Positions 34,861 through 46,990 of a DNA stretch of 64,000 nt are shown in pieces. The stretch covers positions 2,428,501-2,492,500 of the forward strand of contig BSQZ01000005.1 in assembly GCA_033239005.1 (NCBI GenBank), given 5' to 3'. The notes under the pieces were generated by a model that was not told the origin of the DNA, made no database searches, and worked only from the letters and a program-made list of their open reading frames with translations. Positions within the stretch are counted from its first letter, which is position 1. Every line of letters starts with the position of its first letter. The stretch is from Lamellibrachia satsuma (taxonomy: Eukaryota > Annelida > Polychaeta > Sabellida > Siboglinidae). The position numbers and the translations under genes are program-made.

Positions 34861-36274
34861 GATTAACTATCCGGTCCACGCTGTCCATTTCGAATTTATA
34901 ATCAAGTTGTCGCAATGGTAATATGCTGAGTGGCGCTACTGTCGGGGAGTTTGCTATACAAATAGTGTGTGGTCTATACACCAGGGTTTGGTGTAGACAG
35001 AAACCACCAGATGATACTAAGATGTCTAAGGGGGTGTGGTGGGAAGTGGAGGTTGGTCCCAAATATTGGTGGGAAGTGGTAGTTTGGCTTCAAAAGAGGT
35101 GGGGTGTTAGGTTCATGGGAGGTGGACTCCCATAAATCGTGGGAGACGGGAGATTGGTCGCACAAACAGGTGGGAGATGGGAGGTTGAAACCCATGTCAC
35201 CCCTCGTATGCATAGACCGTTGCTACGCCAAGACAACCTATGGTGTATCGTACGATGTTTGTATCCTAGTGTGTATACATGTACCCAAGACTGTGTGTTG
35301 TGGGAATTGTGTAGCAATACAATAAATACTGCTTGTTCTTGTTTGTTCCGATAAAGGCTTTCTACTGTTTGAATATATATATAAAGGCTGGCTATGCTAA
35401 CATAAAATCGTTGACGGTGCGCGTTTAAGCATCAACAGTTGATAAATGACACCCAAGTGGTGTAACAAATAAAACATTAAGGTCAACTTGATTGTTTTTC
35501 CGACCCTATGCTGAGCCAAAATTTCACTCCGGCCGTCTCAGCACTTAATTAAGAGTCACATTTGATAATAATGTTAATTTTCGGGCACGTTGACACTTGA
35601 GATTCCGCCCGTGGCGTAAGTCGGCCTCAAAATATGCCCCGGTAATTAGTCAATAAGTATTTTTCCTTGACAATTTCCTGAACTAATTATTCGTCGTCTG
35701 CCTGTCACACTACTTTATCAGACAATGTACCGGGTTTCATGTATTCTTTTCATACAAATATGATAATAGCGTCATATTAATAATTACTACTTAACAGTAT
35801 ATAGGGGCCACGCACTATTATTTCACAATATATAAACATATGGGTATCATATACAAGTTTTTGACTTGTACAGTTTACGCACCATCATAGTATAATTACA
35901 ATATAATAATGTATATAAACGAAATAAAGAATCATTGAACATTTATTTTTCTGCTATGTTTAATTCTAATTTTTAAAGCACAGGCTACTAATTGATCAAA
36001 CTAGTTTGAGTTTGTGTACTTATTTAATAAAACATTTGTGAAAACGGATACTTTCTGATATCCAAGCAATACTGTCCCTTCGCTAACGTTGTTTCGTGTC
36101 ACCTAGTTCTTCTATATTCCTTAAGATACAAACAATCCTTCTATAGATAATTTCATGATCATTAATACCTCAGACAAATTTTATTTAATACTCTCTTAAT
36201 TTCCTTGTCTCTAGGGCTGTCAAACCGCCTCTGTTATGAATGTTTTTTATAACTAAGGTCTCCAACTTCCGAAA

Positions 36275-36706
36275 TCAGTTTACCGGGCCGATCGTAGGGG
36301 TGCGCGCCTGGAAACCTAGGCAGAAACCACCCTCCATCTCACAGAGTCGTGGGCAGCGTCGAAGAGCTCCCATTGTTGTCCATTCTCGCATGTTGTCCAT
36401 CCACATTTTTGGTGATATGTCTCTTCTTCGTCCGCCGTTGAATGTGCATTGCAAGATCTTCATCGCAAATGTGTTATGTCTTGATGTTTGGCCAAACCAT
36501 TGTAAATTGCGGCATTTCACCGTAGTCAAGGGTGACGCTTGTCGTCCAGCAACTTCAGTGATGGCCCACGTCACGGATTCACTCGTTACGTGATCCTTGT
36601 ATGAAGGTATGAGGCCCCGTCTGAAGAATTTCATCTCGAATGCAATTCTTCTTTCGGTCCTACTTTTTTTTACCCGAACGTCAGAACTGATTCGACCTGG
36701 TTTCAT
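36275..36706 (-). pseudogene. non-LTR retrotransposon ORF2 C-terminal fragment, unit A
   Basis: The 143-codon minus-strand frame reads TERRIAFEMKFFRRGLIPSY, SPLTTVKCRNLQWFGQTSRH, MKILQCTFNGGRRR and WMDNMREWT. The combination of (R/K)xLxWFGHxxR, ILxGxxEGxRRRG and WxDNIxEWTG is the tail of ORF2 in RTE-like and related LINEs. The polymerase core is absent. The same fragment is duplicated in unit B at 53914-54300. Confidence 0.7.
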
Positions 36707-37182
36707 ACAATCGTGTCTTCGTTGCAGTTTTGATGTCGTTGTTATTCCATCTCAATGATCTCTTCTAAAACAGACTTGTGCATAACATCGCTGTCACAGA
36801 ACTACCTTAAATATAGTGCACCCGCGCATTAATATGATGATCTGGATCCGAGTAAAATGTGAATTAACCAACGCAACGAGTCGTCTGTTCATTTGAAGTA
36901 CAAATCTGTATCATATCAAGTACGAAAAACGGTAGACTCCGAAGCAGCGGCAATACACGAAACAGCAGTAGTGTAAGAAACAGAAACATTACGGTTGAAA
37001 CTGTAAATTTTGAAGATGTTTCCAAATGTTTGATTATGTCCAAACTTGCGCGGTTCCCGACGACAAGCGTGCACAAAAGTCACGCTTTGCACGCACGATA
37101 CAACATATATGTAGGATGGGACTCGTAAATACAGTCTGACAGCTACATATGCTCTTACAGTGCTATTCAATCAGCTACAACA

Positions 37183-37795
37183 ATGGATTGTGTGCCGATA
37201 CTTGACTGGGAAGTACCGAATCCAGCAAATACATTCAAACTATTCATGCAAAGGATTGAACTGTGCTTCAAGGTGAACGAAGGTGGTGATGAGGGATTGC
37301 GTCGATACAATTCATGGATTCTGTCTGAAGAGGATAAACACCATCCTATGAAAAATATTATTATTGTCGAAACCAAGCGTAAGCTCTTAGCTATAACATT
37401 TTCAAATACTGAATTGAACGAAAGCCTCATTGAACTGATAATTGTAAGCAGGGGCTTACACAAGTGCTGGATTTTCAAAAAGAATTACTCGAGCACGGCC
37501 AGGAGAACACACTGGAGGAAACAATCAAATCTGGACGTCAATTTGAAGCAGCAGCGCTCCACGCGAGACAATTCAAGGATATTGGAGCACCAACTGCTAG
37601 TGCTATCCTTAGATTCAGTAGTGGTTCTAACAACGATAATAGATGTCGCCAGTGTGGACAACAACATCCATTCCACCCAAGGGAACGTTGTCTAGCATAT
37701 GGTTCATAGTGCAGATTATGTGGAAATATGAACAACTGGGCCAAATTATGTTTGTCTGGCAAACAGAGAGACAGGAAACAAAACAGACCATACCA
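37183..37795 (+). pseudogene. Ty3/gypsy gag relic with paired zinc knuckles, unit A
   Basis: From the ATG at 37183 the frame reads MDCVPILDWEVPNPANTFKL and FMQRIELCFKVNEGG, a gag matrix/capsid start, then shifts frame near 37464. The second frame gives NTLEETIKSGRQFEAAALHA and CRQCGQQHPFHPRERC, then a stop, then CRLCGNMNNWAKLC. This is the two-knuckle end of gypsy gag proteins. The second knuckle has Asn where His is expected. It is broken by at least one frameshift and one stop. Confidence 0.65.
37253..37299 (+). repeat. single 41-bp progenitor unit bounded by GGATTG
   Basis: One unit (37253-37293) starts GGATTGAACTGTGCTTCAAG and is followed by a second GGATTG at 37294. The paralogous place in unit B holds a 24-unit array. 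Confidence 0.85.
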
Positions 37796-38462
37796 GATCG
37801 ATATTCCTTCACGTGTCCGATAACTGCCCACACTTCGCCAACACTAGAACACATTTCTGCCTAGGCGCTGCCGCAACCTCGTCTAGTGAACCAACATCCA
37901 GGCAAGACACCCAGGGATAACGTGAGAATGTGTCACTGCTTATTCCGCAATGACAACTACTACAGTGATCATTTACCGTCGTGGTGTAAACTGAGTTAAT
38001 CGTCACACAACAAAACATTTAGACCCCAAGCAGGAGGGAAACAGATGGTCTGATATTGTGCATACCGGTTGAGCGACTTAAGGATGTACCTGTATTTGTC
38101 TTTGCCTTTAGAGCGGCACGAGAGATGGCGCAGGGATGACATGGAGCCAGCAGAACGGACGGCACGTTCCAGGCAAACTGGCGACAAAAACCACACGACC
38201 GGAATCGTTCCAAATCTAGCAGTATATGGATAGCCAACGCCAAACACATGACTCCATGGCAAGTTAATCAGGCGTTCATTGGTTATTAATAGTTCATTCG
38301 TGACCAGCACGTGACTTGCTAGGTTATTCCATTGGACAGCAGCGTTGTCATTCAACAGTGTTTTATTTACAATCCGCTGTCTAACAGTTCACAGTGTCTA
38401 AGACAATGTTAAACTTCTTAGAAATATTGGAACTTATTTTGGTGGTCTGATCCGTTATTTCG

Positions 38463-38825
38463 TAGACTTGTCATTATTTCAACATGACGTATTATGTCAA
38501 CATGTACTGTTATGTCAGCATATACTGTCGTGTCAATATGTACTGCTATGTCAGGCATGTACTGCTATGTCAACATGTGCTATTATGCCAACATGTGCTA
38601 TTATGTTAACTTGTACTATTATGTCAGCAGGTTAACATGTGCTGCTACACCAGCACGTAATGTTACGTCAGCATATACTATTATTTCAACATGTCCAATA
38701 ATTTCAAAATGCACTATTTTGTCAGTATGAACAATCATGAAAACATGTACTATTTTGTCAACAATGTATTATCATGTCAACATGTAATACTATGTCAGCA
38801 TGCACTATTATGTCCGCATGTATTG
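38463..38825. repeat. degenerate 18-bp repeat (ATGTCAACATGTACTATT), unit A
   Basis: About 18 imperfect units of ATGTCARCATRTACTRTY follow one another. A homologous array lies at 56705-57055 in unit B. Short open frames over it are artefacts. Confidence 0.8.
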
Positions 38826-38982
38826 ATACCGAAACCTGACGCGTCACTCGTAAGCAGAACGTTTTAGTTTGAATAAAACAAACGTATAGTCCCCGGTATA
38901 AACAATAGACACTATCTATGAATGTAGGTTTCCAGCGGGACGGTGATCTTTAGCTACACGCCTCACCTATCAGACTGTGTGA

Positions 38983-39424
38983 ATGGCAAAGATCATGCCT
39001 TCGTCGTCACGTGCACAGGGCGATATAGGAACTGAATACACAGATACATTGGGTGATGATCCATTTAGCAAACTCCGCAAAAAGATACGAACTGATGGGA
39101 GCTGTTCGAGTTGCAACTGGATTCACGGGAACAACCTGTTGGTCATCGGGGTCATCGACCGAAACAATTAATAAAATCAAGAATGCATCCACGGCAAGCA
39201 CAGCAGGGGACACGAGCGTTTCGAAGGCGACGACATTTGGAGAAGAACCTCCAAAACCGAACTTGTAAGATACAGCGACAAACGGGTGATATGTTTAATC
39301 TCTCGTGGTTAATATGGCATTGCTTGTTTAACGATGACAAACATTAACTTCAGCACAAATAACAACTGCTGCTCTGTTGTTGCTGCTGCTGCTGCTGTGC
39401 TGCTGCTGCTGCTTCTGCTGCTGC

Positions 39425-39475
<51 letters not shown>

Positions 39476-39788
39476 TGCTTCTGCTGCTGCTCATAGGCCT
39501 ATTAGTGCGTGCCTGCTCAATGTATGTTTTATCTCTCGTGTGTACGCACAACACCAATGAAACAGTAACGACCACTAATGGCCATGGACAGTAACAGCAA
39601 AACTAGAGTTGAGATATTCATCACAATTCGTATGCGACGAAGTTCATGTCCAGCTTCTTGTCAGGTACATACGGTTCGTCACCCGGTATCCGCCAGTCGT
39701 TATCATCTTCACTGTCATCGTGATCTCCATCACCATCGGAGCTACTGTACCATATAAACCAATGCTGGACTTGGCCAACCCGTTAAAG
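38983..39788 (+). pseudogene. decayed first two exons of an additional Dispatched-like gene, unit A
   Basis: The exon 1-like segment (38983-39264) starts MAKIMPSSSRAQGDIG and ends GEEPPKPN with a GTAAGA donor, paralleling DEPPQPN of the main exon 1, but head and tail are in different frames. The exon 2-like segment (39665-39788) is exactly 124 nt like the main exon 2. It encodes YIRFVTRYPPVVIIFTVIVI and KPMLDLANPLK with a GTGAGT donor in the same phase. No matching exons 3-4 follow before copy B, so it is either a gene remnant or a former alternative N-terminal cassette. Confidence 0.6.
39365..39491. repeat. (CTG)n trinucleotide repeat
   Basis: A CTG/TTC-interrupted CTG tract lies between the two decayed exons. 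Long leucine or serine frames through it are not genes. Confidence 0.95.
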
Positions 39789-40953
39789 GTGAGTGACGGT
39801 AATAAATTGTGATTTATCAATTTGCAGCAGTAACATTTATATTGTTGTTGTAACGGTTATTCTCATACATGGCTACTCTGCATGGATACTCTACAATATA
39901 TTATTATGTTTTCCGGAAAATCCAATATTGTGTTTGCTGCATTTGTCTTGCGGGATAACTGTCAGGTTATATTCCCTCTGTACCATCAAGTAGTTTGTGG
40001 CTGTGTTTGTCTGCTCCCTCATATCTCCGTCAGTTTTGCACGTATTTGTCCGACATTTTGTAGGCGTATTCGGGGATCCATGGGGTTTGTTGGTACATTA
40101 AACAAAACAAAAAATCCCAGGGAGTTGGGATATTACGAAGGAATTTGTGTGGACGTTTAACGTATATTACGTAACTCGGATCACTATGTGTTCGTATTTA
40201 CGTGCAATTGTTAGTAACGTTATGCAATTGCCCTACCAAAACTTGACTAGGAAGTGCAGGGAGTCATAACCTCGCAATGGCTGACTTTTCTACCCTTTTC
40301 GCCCCGTACATCGCCGGTAAACTCGCGTGTTTTATATAACGTGCAGAGTCATTCTTGTTTGGAGGGTATTCCATTCTACAATCAGATCAGTTACTAGTCC
40401 TGGTTTTTAGTATTGTTTGCAAACTCTGGTTGCTTGTCTTTGAGTTTGCTCTACAAATTTAATATCATTTAGCAACAAGAATCCCACGATGTTAATTCAT
40501 ACTCCAATAATGGACGAACTAGGCTTGTATAGGCCACTGATTTAATATGGGTTTGGGCATTTATTTAGGTTTCTTCTGAAAACTCCGAGTAGAATGTTGT
40601 GCTTCATTTGTGGTTGCGTTAAATTACATAGTTAAATTTAGTATATTTTATAGTATTCCGAGCTAACCATGTGATACAACATATTTTTGTTGCTGTCCAC
40701 GGAATTTCTAAAGACTTGGTGTGCGTTAGCATAGTTTTATTTATTGTATTTAATTGATATTGAATTTCACTAGACAGTTATTTTGCCATTCTCAAAATTG
40801 AGTAGGCCGTTGTGGGTTTGTTTGTTTTGACAAGCACCCTTCTGCAAAGAAATGTACACATAAAGATATGTAGTCTGCCAGGTCATTTATATAGAGTAAG
40901 AAAAACGTTGGATCCAGTATTGTTCATTGCAGCACTCACAAGTAACCATGGAC
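39789..40953. other. spacer upstream of copy B, no gene seen
   Basis: Homologous to 57748-59047 upstream of copy C; copy C keeps an extra LINE-tail fragment (about 57945-58040) that is deleted here. Confidence 0.6.
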
Positions 40954-41052
40954 GTTACACCATAAAACGGAGCGAACTTTAATGCAACCCAGTAAACTAT
41001 TTCATTAACCCAAATCAGACGTTTACGTTGGGTTTGCTACGAGGTAGAGGTC

Positions 41053-44000
41053 ATGGCTCAACCAACCGAAGACGGCACAACTTATACTACCAAATGTGAG
41101 GTTGAATGTCCAGTGACGTCAAACCGTCAAAATGACGTTGCTTTGAACAGCTTCGAAGCAAACGGCGCCGCCGTTATAAGTAAGGAAAATGACGAGACGT
41201 TTCCCAGCGAGACACCGACTGGAGACGAGCCCCCGCAGCCGAACTGGTAAGACAGTTACAAAGAAATGTGACGCGCTCAACTTCGACTTCGACTCTGCGG
41301 AAGACCGACAGAGTCTTAAACAAGGGAGATGATGTGGTAGTCTGCTTTCCTGGAGCCAAAATAGAGGCGATAACTGAGAGGGTAAAAAACATCGTAGGCT
41401 CGGGTAAGGGTGGATCTGTTTTAGTACACGTAGGGACAAACAACGTAGAGAGGGAGGGTACAACTGCCATAGTTAGGAAATATAGGCAATTGGTCAGAAC
41501 ACTAAAACAGACGCGGGTTGAGCAGGTAATACTGTCAGGGATTTTACCTGTAATGGGCAGGAGGGGGACACAAATATCGAAATTGTCGGGGGATGGCAAT
41601 TAACATGTTAGTCCAGAAGCTATGTAGGGAAGAGGAAGTTGGATTTGTGGATTTTTGGGGAAGTTTTGTTGGGAGGGCTGATATGTACACGAAGGATGGG
41701 CTTCATTTAAGTGGAAAGGGGGCGGCAGTATTCGCGGACAAACTTTCAGCAGCAGTAGATAGTGACTTGGGTACAATGACAAATATTTTTGGAAGTAAAC
41801 ATTCTTTAAACTTGAAGTGCAGGGGGTTACCTAGAGGTGTCTCAAGCAGAACAAGAGGCCACTAGCACAGATAAACCAATACCAAATCATCCGAAAAACA
41901 TCTCTGAAAAAGGTTATAGATGCGTATGTTTAAATGCAAGGAGCATAGTAAATAAGAAAAATGAATTAAACATTATGGTAGAAGATATTGACCCTCACAT
42001 AATTGGTATAACTAAATCATGGGCCAACATAGATATAACAGATGCTGAATTAGGACTGACAGGATATGTAATGTTTAGGAAAGATCGAATGGGAAGAAGG
42101 GGCGGGGGAGTTATTTTATATGTTAAAGAATCAATTCAGGCTTATGAAATAAAACTAGAAAGGGAAGCAGATTGCGATGAAGCTGTTTGGTGCAAAATTG
42201 TTTCAGGAAATTCAAAATGAACTATTGGATTAGTTTACCGAAGTCCAAACATAAACGAAGAGGACAACACAAAAATAAAAAACGCTATAAAGGAAGTTAG
42301 TAAAGGGGAATGTATCATAATGGGAGATTTTAACCATGGACACATACAATGGAATTCTCTAGAGAGCACAGGGATTGAGGACCAACAATTTCTATTTTTA
42401 ATCCAGGATAGCTTTCTTACTCAGCACGTACTAGAACCAACCAGGGGAGAAAATGTATTAGATATAATTTTGTCATCACAAAAAGAATTAGTGGACAATG
42501 TAAAAATATTTGAACCATTGGGTAATAGTGACCATAATCAAATACATTTTGACATCAATGTAAAATCAGAAAGTAAACATAAGAAAACGTACAAGAGAAA
42601 CTTCCACAAAGGTAACTACAAAGATATGAGAAAATACTTGATTGGAATAACATGCTGATGAATAAGACCACAATTGAATGTTGGAATATTCTAAAATGTG
42701 AAATTGAGAGTATCATCGATAAATTTGTTCCCTTCCAAAAACAAGGAAAACGGTGTAGAAAGAAACACTTGTCAAAAGAGGCTATTAGAAAAATAATGCT
42801 AAAACAAACTATGTGGAGGGTTTATAGGCGTACCAGAAAGGAAGAAGACTATGCAAAATACAAAGAGGCACTTAATGCAGCTACAACTGAAATCAGACAA
42901 TCTAAAAGAAGCTATGAGCAAAAACTTGCATGTAACATAAAAAATGACAGCAAGAGTTTTTATGCATATGTCTGGAGTAAACAAAACGTACAAGACAAGG
43001 TTGGACCTCTAGAAGACAGTGCTGGAAATAAAATATCACAGGGGTTTTTAATGGCGGAAGACCTAAATGGTTACTTCAGTTCAGTGTTTACCAAAGAAGA
43101 TATTAGTTCATTACCAGTTGCTGATGCTAAATTTCAGGGGGCTAAATCTGACTATTTAGGTCCGTTAATTGTAACTGCAGAATTGGTAGCTAAGAAAATA
43201 AAGGCAATGAAGGATAACAAATCACCGGGAGTGGATGGGATTCCTCCAAAATTACTAATGGAAACAGTAGAACAAATCAGTATACCACTTGCAATAGTAT
43301 TCAACTTGTCATTAAAAGAGGGAGTTGTTCAGTTTGAATGGAAAGAAGCAAACATCATACCATTATTTAAAAAGGGTTCGAGAAATAAGTCAGAGAATTA
43401 CAGACCAATGAGTTTAACGTCAGTGATTTGTAAATTATTAGAAATGTTAATTAAAGACCATATGGTGGACTTCCTCGTTAAGCATACATTATTAAATTCA
43501 TCTCAACATGGATTCCTTAAAGCGAGGTCATGCTTAACAAATATGTTATGTTTTTTGGAAGAAATCACCAAGTGGATAGACGTGGGATCGCCAGTAGATA
43601 TTATCTACTTAGATTTTCAGAAAGCTTTTGACAAAGTGCCACATCAAAGATTACTACTTAAATTAAAAGCCCATGGTATCAGGGATAGCATAACTGACTG
43701 GATAGAACAATGACTGACTGACAGAAGACAACGAGTTGTAGTAGATGGAGAAGTTTCAAATTGGAAATCGGTTTTGAGTGGGGTACCTCAAAGATCAGTA
43801 TTAGGACCTATATTATTCTTAATTTATATCAATGACTTGGACGACAGTATGACAAGTAACGTACTGAAATTTGCGGATGACATAAAACTGTTTAGAAAGA
43901 TTAATACTGATGGTGATAAACAACATTTACAAAACGATCTAGACAGATTAGTGAAATGGTCTGAGAAATGGCAGATGCTGTTCAATTTTGGGAAATGTAA

Positions 44001-46915
44001 ATGCCTACATACAGGACATGGAAACTTGTATGTAAACTATAAAATGGGAGATACTGCTCTGGGTACTACTGTAAAAGGAAAGGACTTAGGAGTTACAATG
44101 AGCGCTGATATGAAAGTTTCAGAGCAGTGTGGTATTGCAGCTTCAAAGGGTAATCAAATTCTTGGATTGATTAGAAAAAACATAACATACAAGGGAAAAA
44201 AGTTAATTATACCTCTTTATAAAGCAATAGTTAGACCTCATTAAAAATACTGTATACAAGCATGGAGACCATATCGTAAGAAGGATATAGATACGCTTGA
44301 ACGCATGCAAAGGAGAGCAACTAAAATGATTCCAGAACTTAGAGACCTTAGTTACAAAGAACGCCTGAAAGAATGTGGTTTAACAACTCTAGAGACAAGG
44401 AGGTTAAGAGGAGATCAGATTGAAGTTTTTAAGATATTGAATGGGTCAAGCCCAGCTAAACGGCTACTAGCCTGGAAGAGCTGAAGAGGATGCTAGCATG
44501 TGATTGATCTGTAAGGTCTCACTTTGCACGTCAACATGTGTGACCGCTTTCGTATGTAGACTAGTGCCCTGCGCGTTCCGGGCTTTTGGTCATAATTATG
44601 GCCTCTATATAATTTCGCTCGCCGGACCGGGCCTGGGCCTACATACTGCGGGCCTGGGCCGGGCCTGGGCTGAAAAAAAATAAACAAAACGGGCTTGGGC
44701 CAGGCCTGGGCCTAGTGTGAGTGGGCCGGGCCGGGCCGGGCCTGGGCTGGGCCTGGATATAATAAAAATATTCATACAAAACACCGATTATAACTTTATT
44801 TTTGTAATAAAGACTGATTATAAATTGTAATTCCGGTTAATGAATGTTTAAAATTATTTTTTTCGTATTATATAGTTGCAAATTAAGACCTTGCATGGAA
44901 TCTAATGGCCCCATAAGTTCACTTAGCTGGAAGTAGCCAGCCCCAAATGTTTACTTTAGAAATATTTGCAGAGGCAATCAAGCCATGATTAACCATCAAC
45001 TTATCACCCTTTGACCCTACCAGTGAACCCGTGTCTCAGGCTAGTGACTGCAGGCCTGCTGGAAATGCCACTGAGTGTCAGTGCCAGTGGGTGACATTTA
45101 ATTGAAATATCATATTAAATTATGTTAACTTAGTTGAGCTACTTCAATTAACAATATAAATTTGGGTTATGGCTTGCATATGGGTTAAGTCAGGGTTAGA
45201 TAAACAAATCTCCTACCCTAACCATAAGCCAATACATTAAAGCCAAATATACCAAATGTTACCATATTTAATAGTAATGACACTAAGAAGTTTTTCTTTA
45301 TTTTTCTTCAGGATATTCGTAAGCTCGTCTTTGTTATAAGATTATAGGTTTATCTTCTCTAAACTTAGCGGGCCGCGGGCTTACCCATCTTTGGCCCGCG
45401 GGTATGGGCCGGGCCTGGGCCTGAAACTTGCGGGCCGGGCCGGGCCTGGGCCAAACATTCACGGTCTGGGTCGGGCCTGGGCCGGGCCTGGGCTTAAATT
45501 CTAGTTTGCGGGCCTGGCCGGGCCGGGCTTGAAAAATTATTGCGGGCCTGGGCCGGGCCTGGAGTCTAACTGCTAATTGCGGGCCGGGCTTGGGATCAAA
45601 TTCTAGGCCCGCGCAGGGTACTAATGTAGACACGGTCTACAGTCTACACGGTTGTAGCACATAATTACGCACAATTGTAACACTAATAATGATCACAGTT
45701 GACAGGTGCCGACTTAACAGGATCGTTAAACGGATCGTTAAATCGTCAAACGATGAAGCAACTGGCTACCTTGTAACGCGTTTTGAACAGTCTCAACTAG
45801 TATAGATACCGCCCTATTTGGGAACGTACTTTATTTTTTCGTTTTACTTCTAGGTACATTCGGTTCCTGTTTCGGTATCCAGCTGCGGTCATTGTTATAG
45901 TCCTCATGATTGTCGGCACTTGTACTGGAATTACTGCCGTATTCAAACCGATTCCTGACTTCAACGACCCGCTCAAGGTAGGTAGCATACTGGTGAAAGT
46001 GCAAAGTGAAATAATTATTAAGAGGCAGACTCGTTAGAAATAGTCAGAAGCAGCATAATCACGTGTGTCAGGCAGTTGAAATATCAATTATATTTCAAAT
46101 GTTAACATTGGATACTAATTATGCGTACGTGCGTGTGTGCATGCGTGTGTACGTGTGTGTACCATGGGACAGGACATCTAGCCGTTCAGAATGCGGTCAA
46201 TATCGCGATGTGATATTCTACCAAAGTATTCGTGCCAGAAACGCGTAGGTTATAACGCGACCTGTAATAAATGTTGTTTCAGTGGTTAACTGTAGTAGTT
46301 CCATATTACGCGAACCACCTTTACCCAGCGTGTATTGCGTCTCCGTCAACCACCGCATCATGTAGGGCTTTTTCATCGCGACCCTCGTATTATCTTGACT
46401 TATTTACAGATTGTTCGAATATTTTAGTGACGTCATGAACGTAGTCTTACTCTCATCCGATGTATTTCGGTGACGTCATGAACGTGGCTTTACTGTCAGC
46501 CGATGTATTGCTGTGTTGTTGGATTAGTGTTTGATTTTTCAGTTTGGTGATGGTAGAACTATATAAGCTGGTTTATTTAACCCAGACATAGACTGTATCT
46601 GTCTCATTGAGTGCACTAGACATGAGTAGTTTGGAATGAATATATAAATTCCGAGCACGCTTCTCATTCCAATACTCATATGTCCACTGTCCACACGCGC
46701 TTGTACTTGTTCGGATCAGTTGAGTCGCCTCGGCTACCAAAAGTGTGATCTAATGATCCAACAGCTCTCTCCTGTGAGATTCGCCCCTATCAGTTTGAGA
46801 GTTGACGTTCATGACGTCACTAAAACTCATTGTCTGACATTAAAACTTCGTTCACGACGTGACCGAAATACATTGTTTGACAGTAAGGATACATTCATGA
46901 ACAGCACGCGCGCGC

Positions 46916-46990
<75 letters not shown>

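Larger units (their letters stand above)
32801..34892. other. 2.1 kb present after copy A but absent after copy B
   Basis: Copy B passes directly from the equivalent of 32800 to 34893 at GGCGCCAC/AATTTATAATC (about 52726). The segment holds a GTGC microsatellite (33637-33720), the first copy of a local duplication, a LINE tail and a TA microsatellite. It has no intact gene. Confidence 0.75.
33754..35482. repeat. local duplication of an LTR-like/LINE-tail composite
   Basis: Blocks 33754-34211 and 34786-35482 share CTAATTTGGTGAAACTG, TAGTAGTGTGGTTGTTGTAT, GCTGAGTGGCG, ACTGTCGGGGA and GCAATACAATAAATACTGCT. The first block has an internal deletion. An AATAAA followed by TTCCGATAAAGGC resembles an LTR R/U5 region. 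Copy B keeps only the second block (52727-53246). Confidence 0.7.
24592..40953 (+). repeat. tandem segmental duplication, unit A (16.4 kb)
   Basis: The unit starts GTTACACGCACAAAACGGAG and contains Dispatched-like copy A plus its downstream block (LINE tail, gag relic, 18-bp repeat, extra first exons). The same start recurs at 40954 and 59048. Confidence 0.85.
41287..44445 (+). mobile_element. CR1-type LINE with SGNH-esterase ORF1, truncated at both ends, in intron 1 of copy B
   Basis: The element reads, in order: an ORF1 esterase part (VVVCFPGAKIEAITE, VHVGTNN, DGLHLSGKGAAVFADK; 41287-41865), an endonuclease (CLNARSIVNKKNEL, ITKSWANID, GVILYVKES, MGDFNH, SDHNQIHFDI; about 41915-42570), and reverse transcriptase (KSPGVDGIPPKLL, YRPMSLTSVICKLLE, FQKAFDKVPHQRLL, FADDIKLF; about 42650-44244). 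Stops near 42220, 42656, 43711 and 44242, and PQRSVLGP instead of PQGSVLGP, show that it is dead. The N-terminal GDS block of the esterase and the 3' UTR are missing. Confidence 0.85.

Noticed and set aside
33870..35482. Complete LTR retrotransposon from this LTR-like block to the gag relic at 37183
   Set aside because: No matching second LTR after gag, no primer-binding site I could confirm, and an unrelated LINE tail lies between; only an LTR-like resemblance is stated.
38494..38730. Tyrosine/cysteine-rich small ORF
   Set aside because: Translation of the degenerate 18-bp repeat.
39309..39594. Poly-leucine and poly-serine ORFs
   Set aside because: Translation of the CTG microsatellite.
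41268..41865. Host SGNH esterase gene
   Set aside because: Directly followed by CR1 endonuclease and RT, lacks the GDS block and is frame-broken; it is ORF1 of the LINE.
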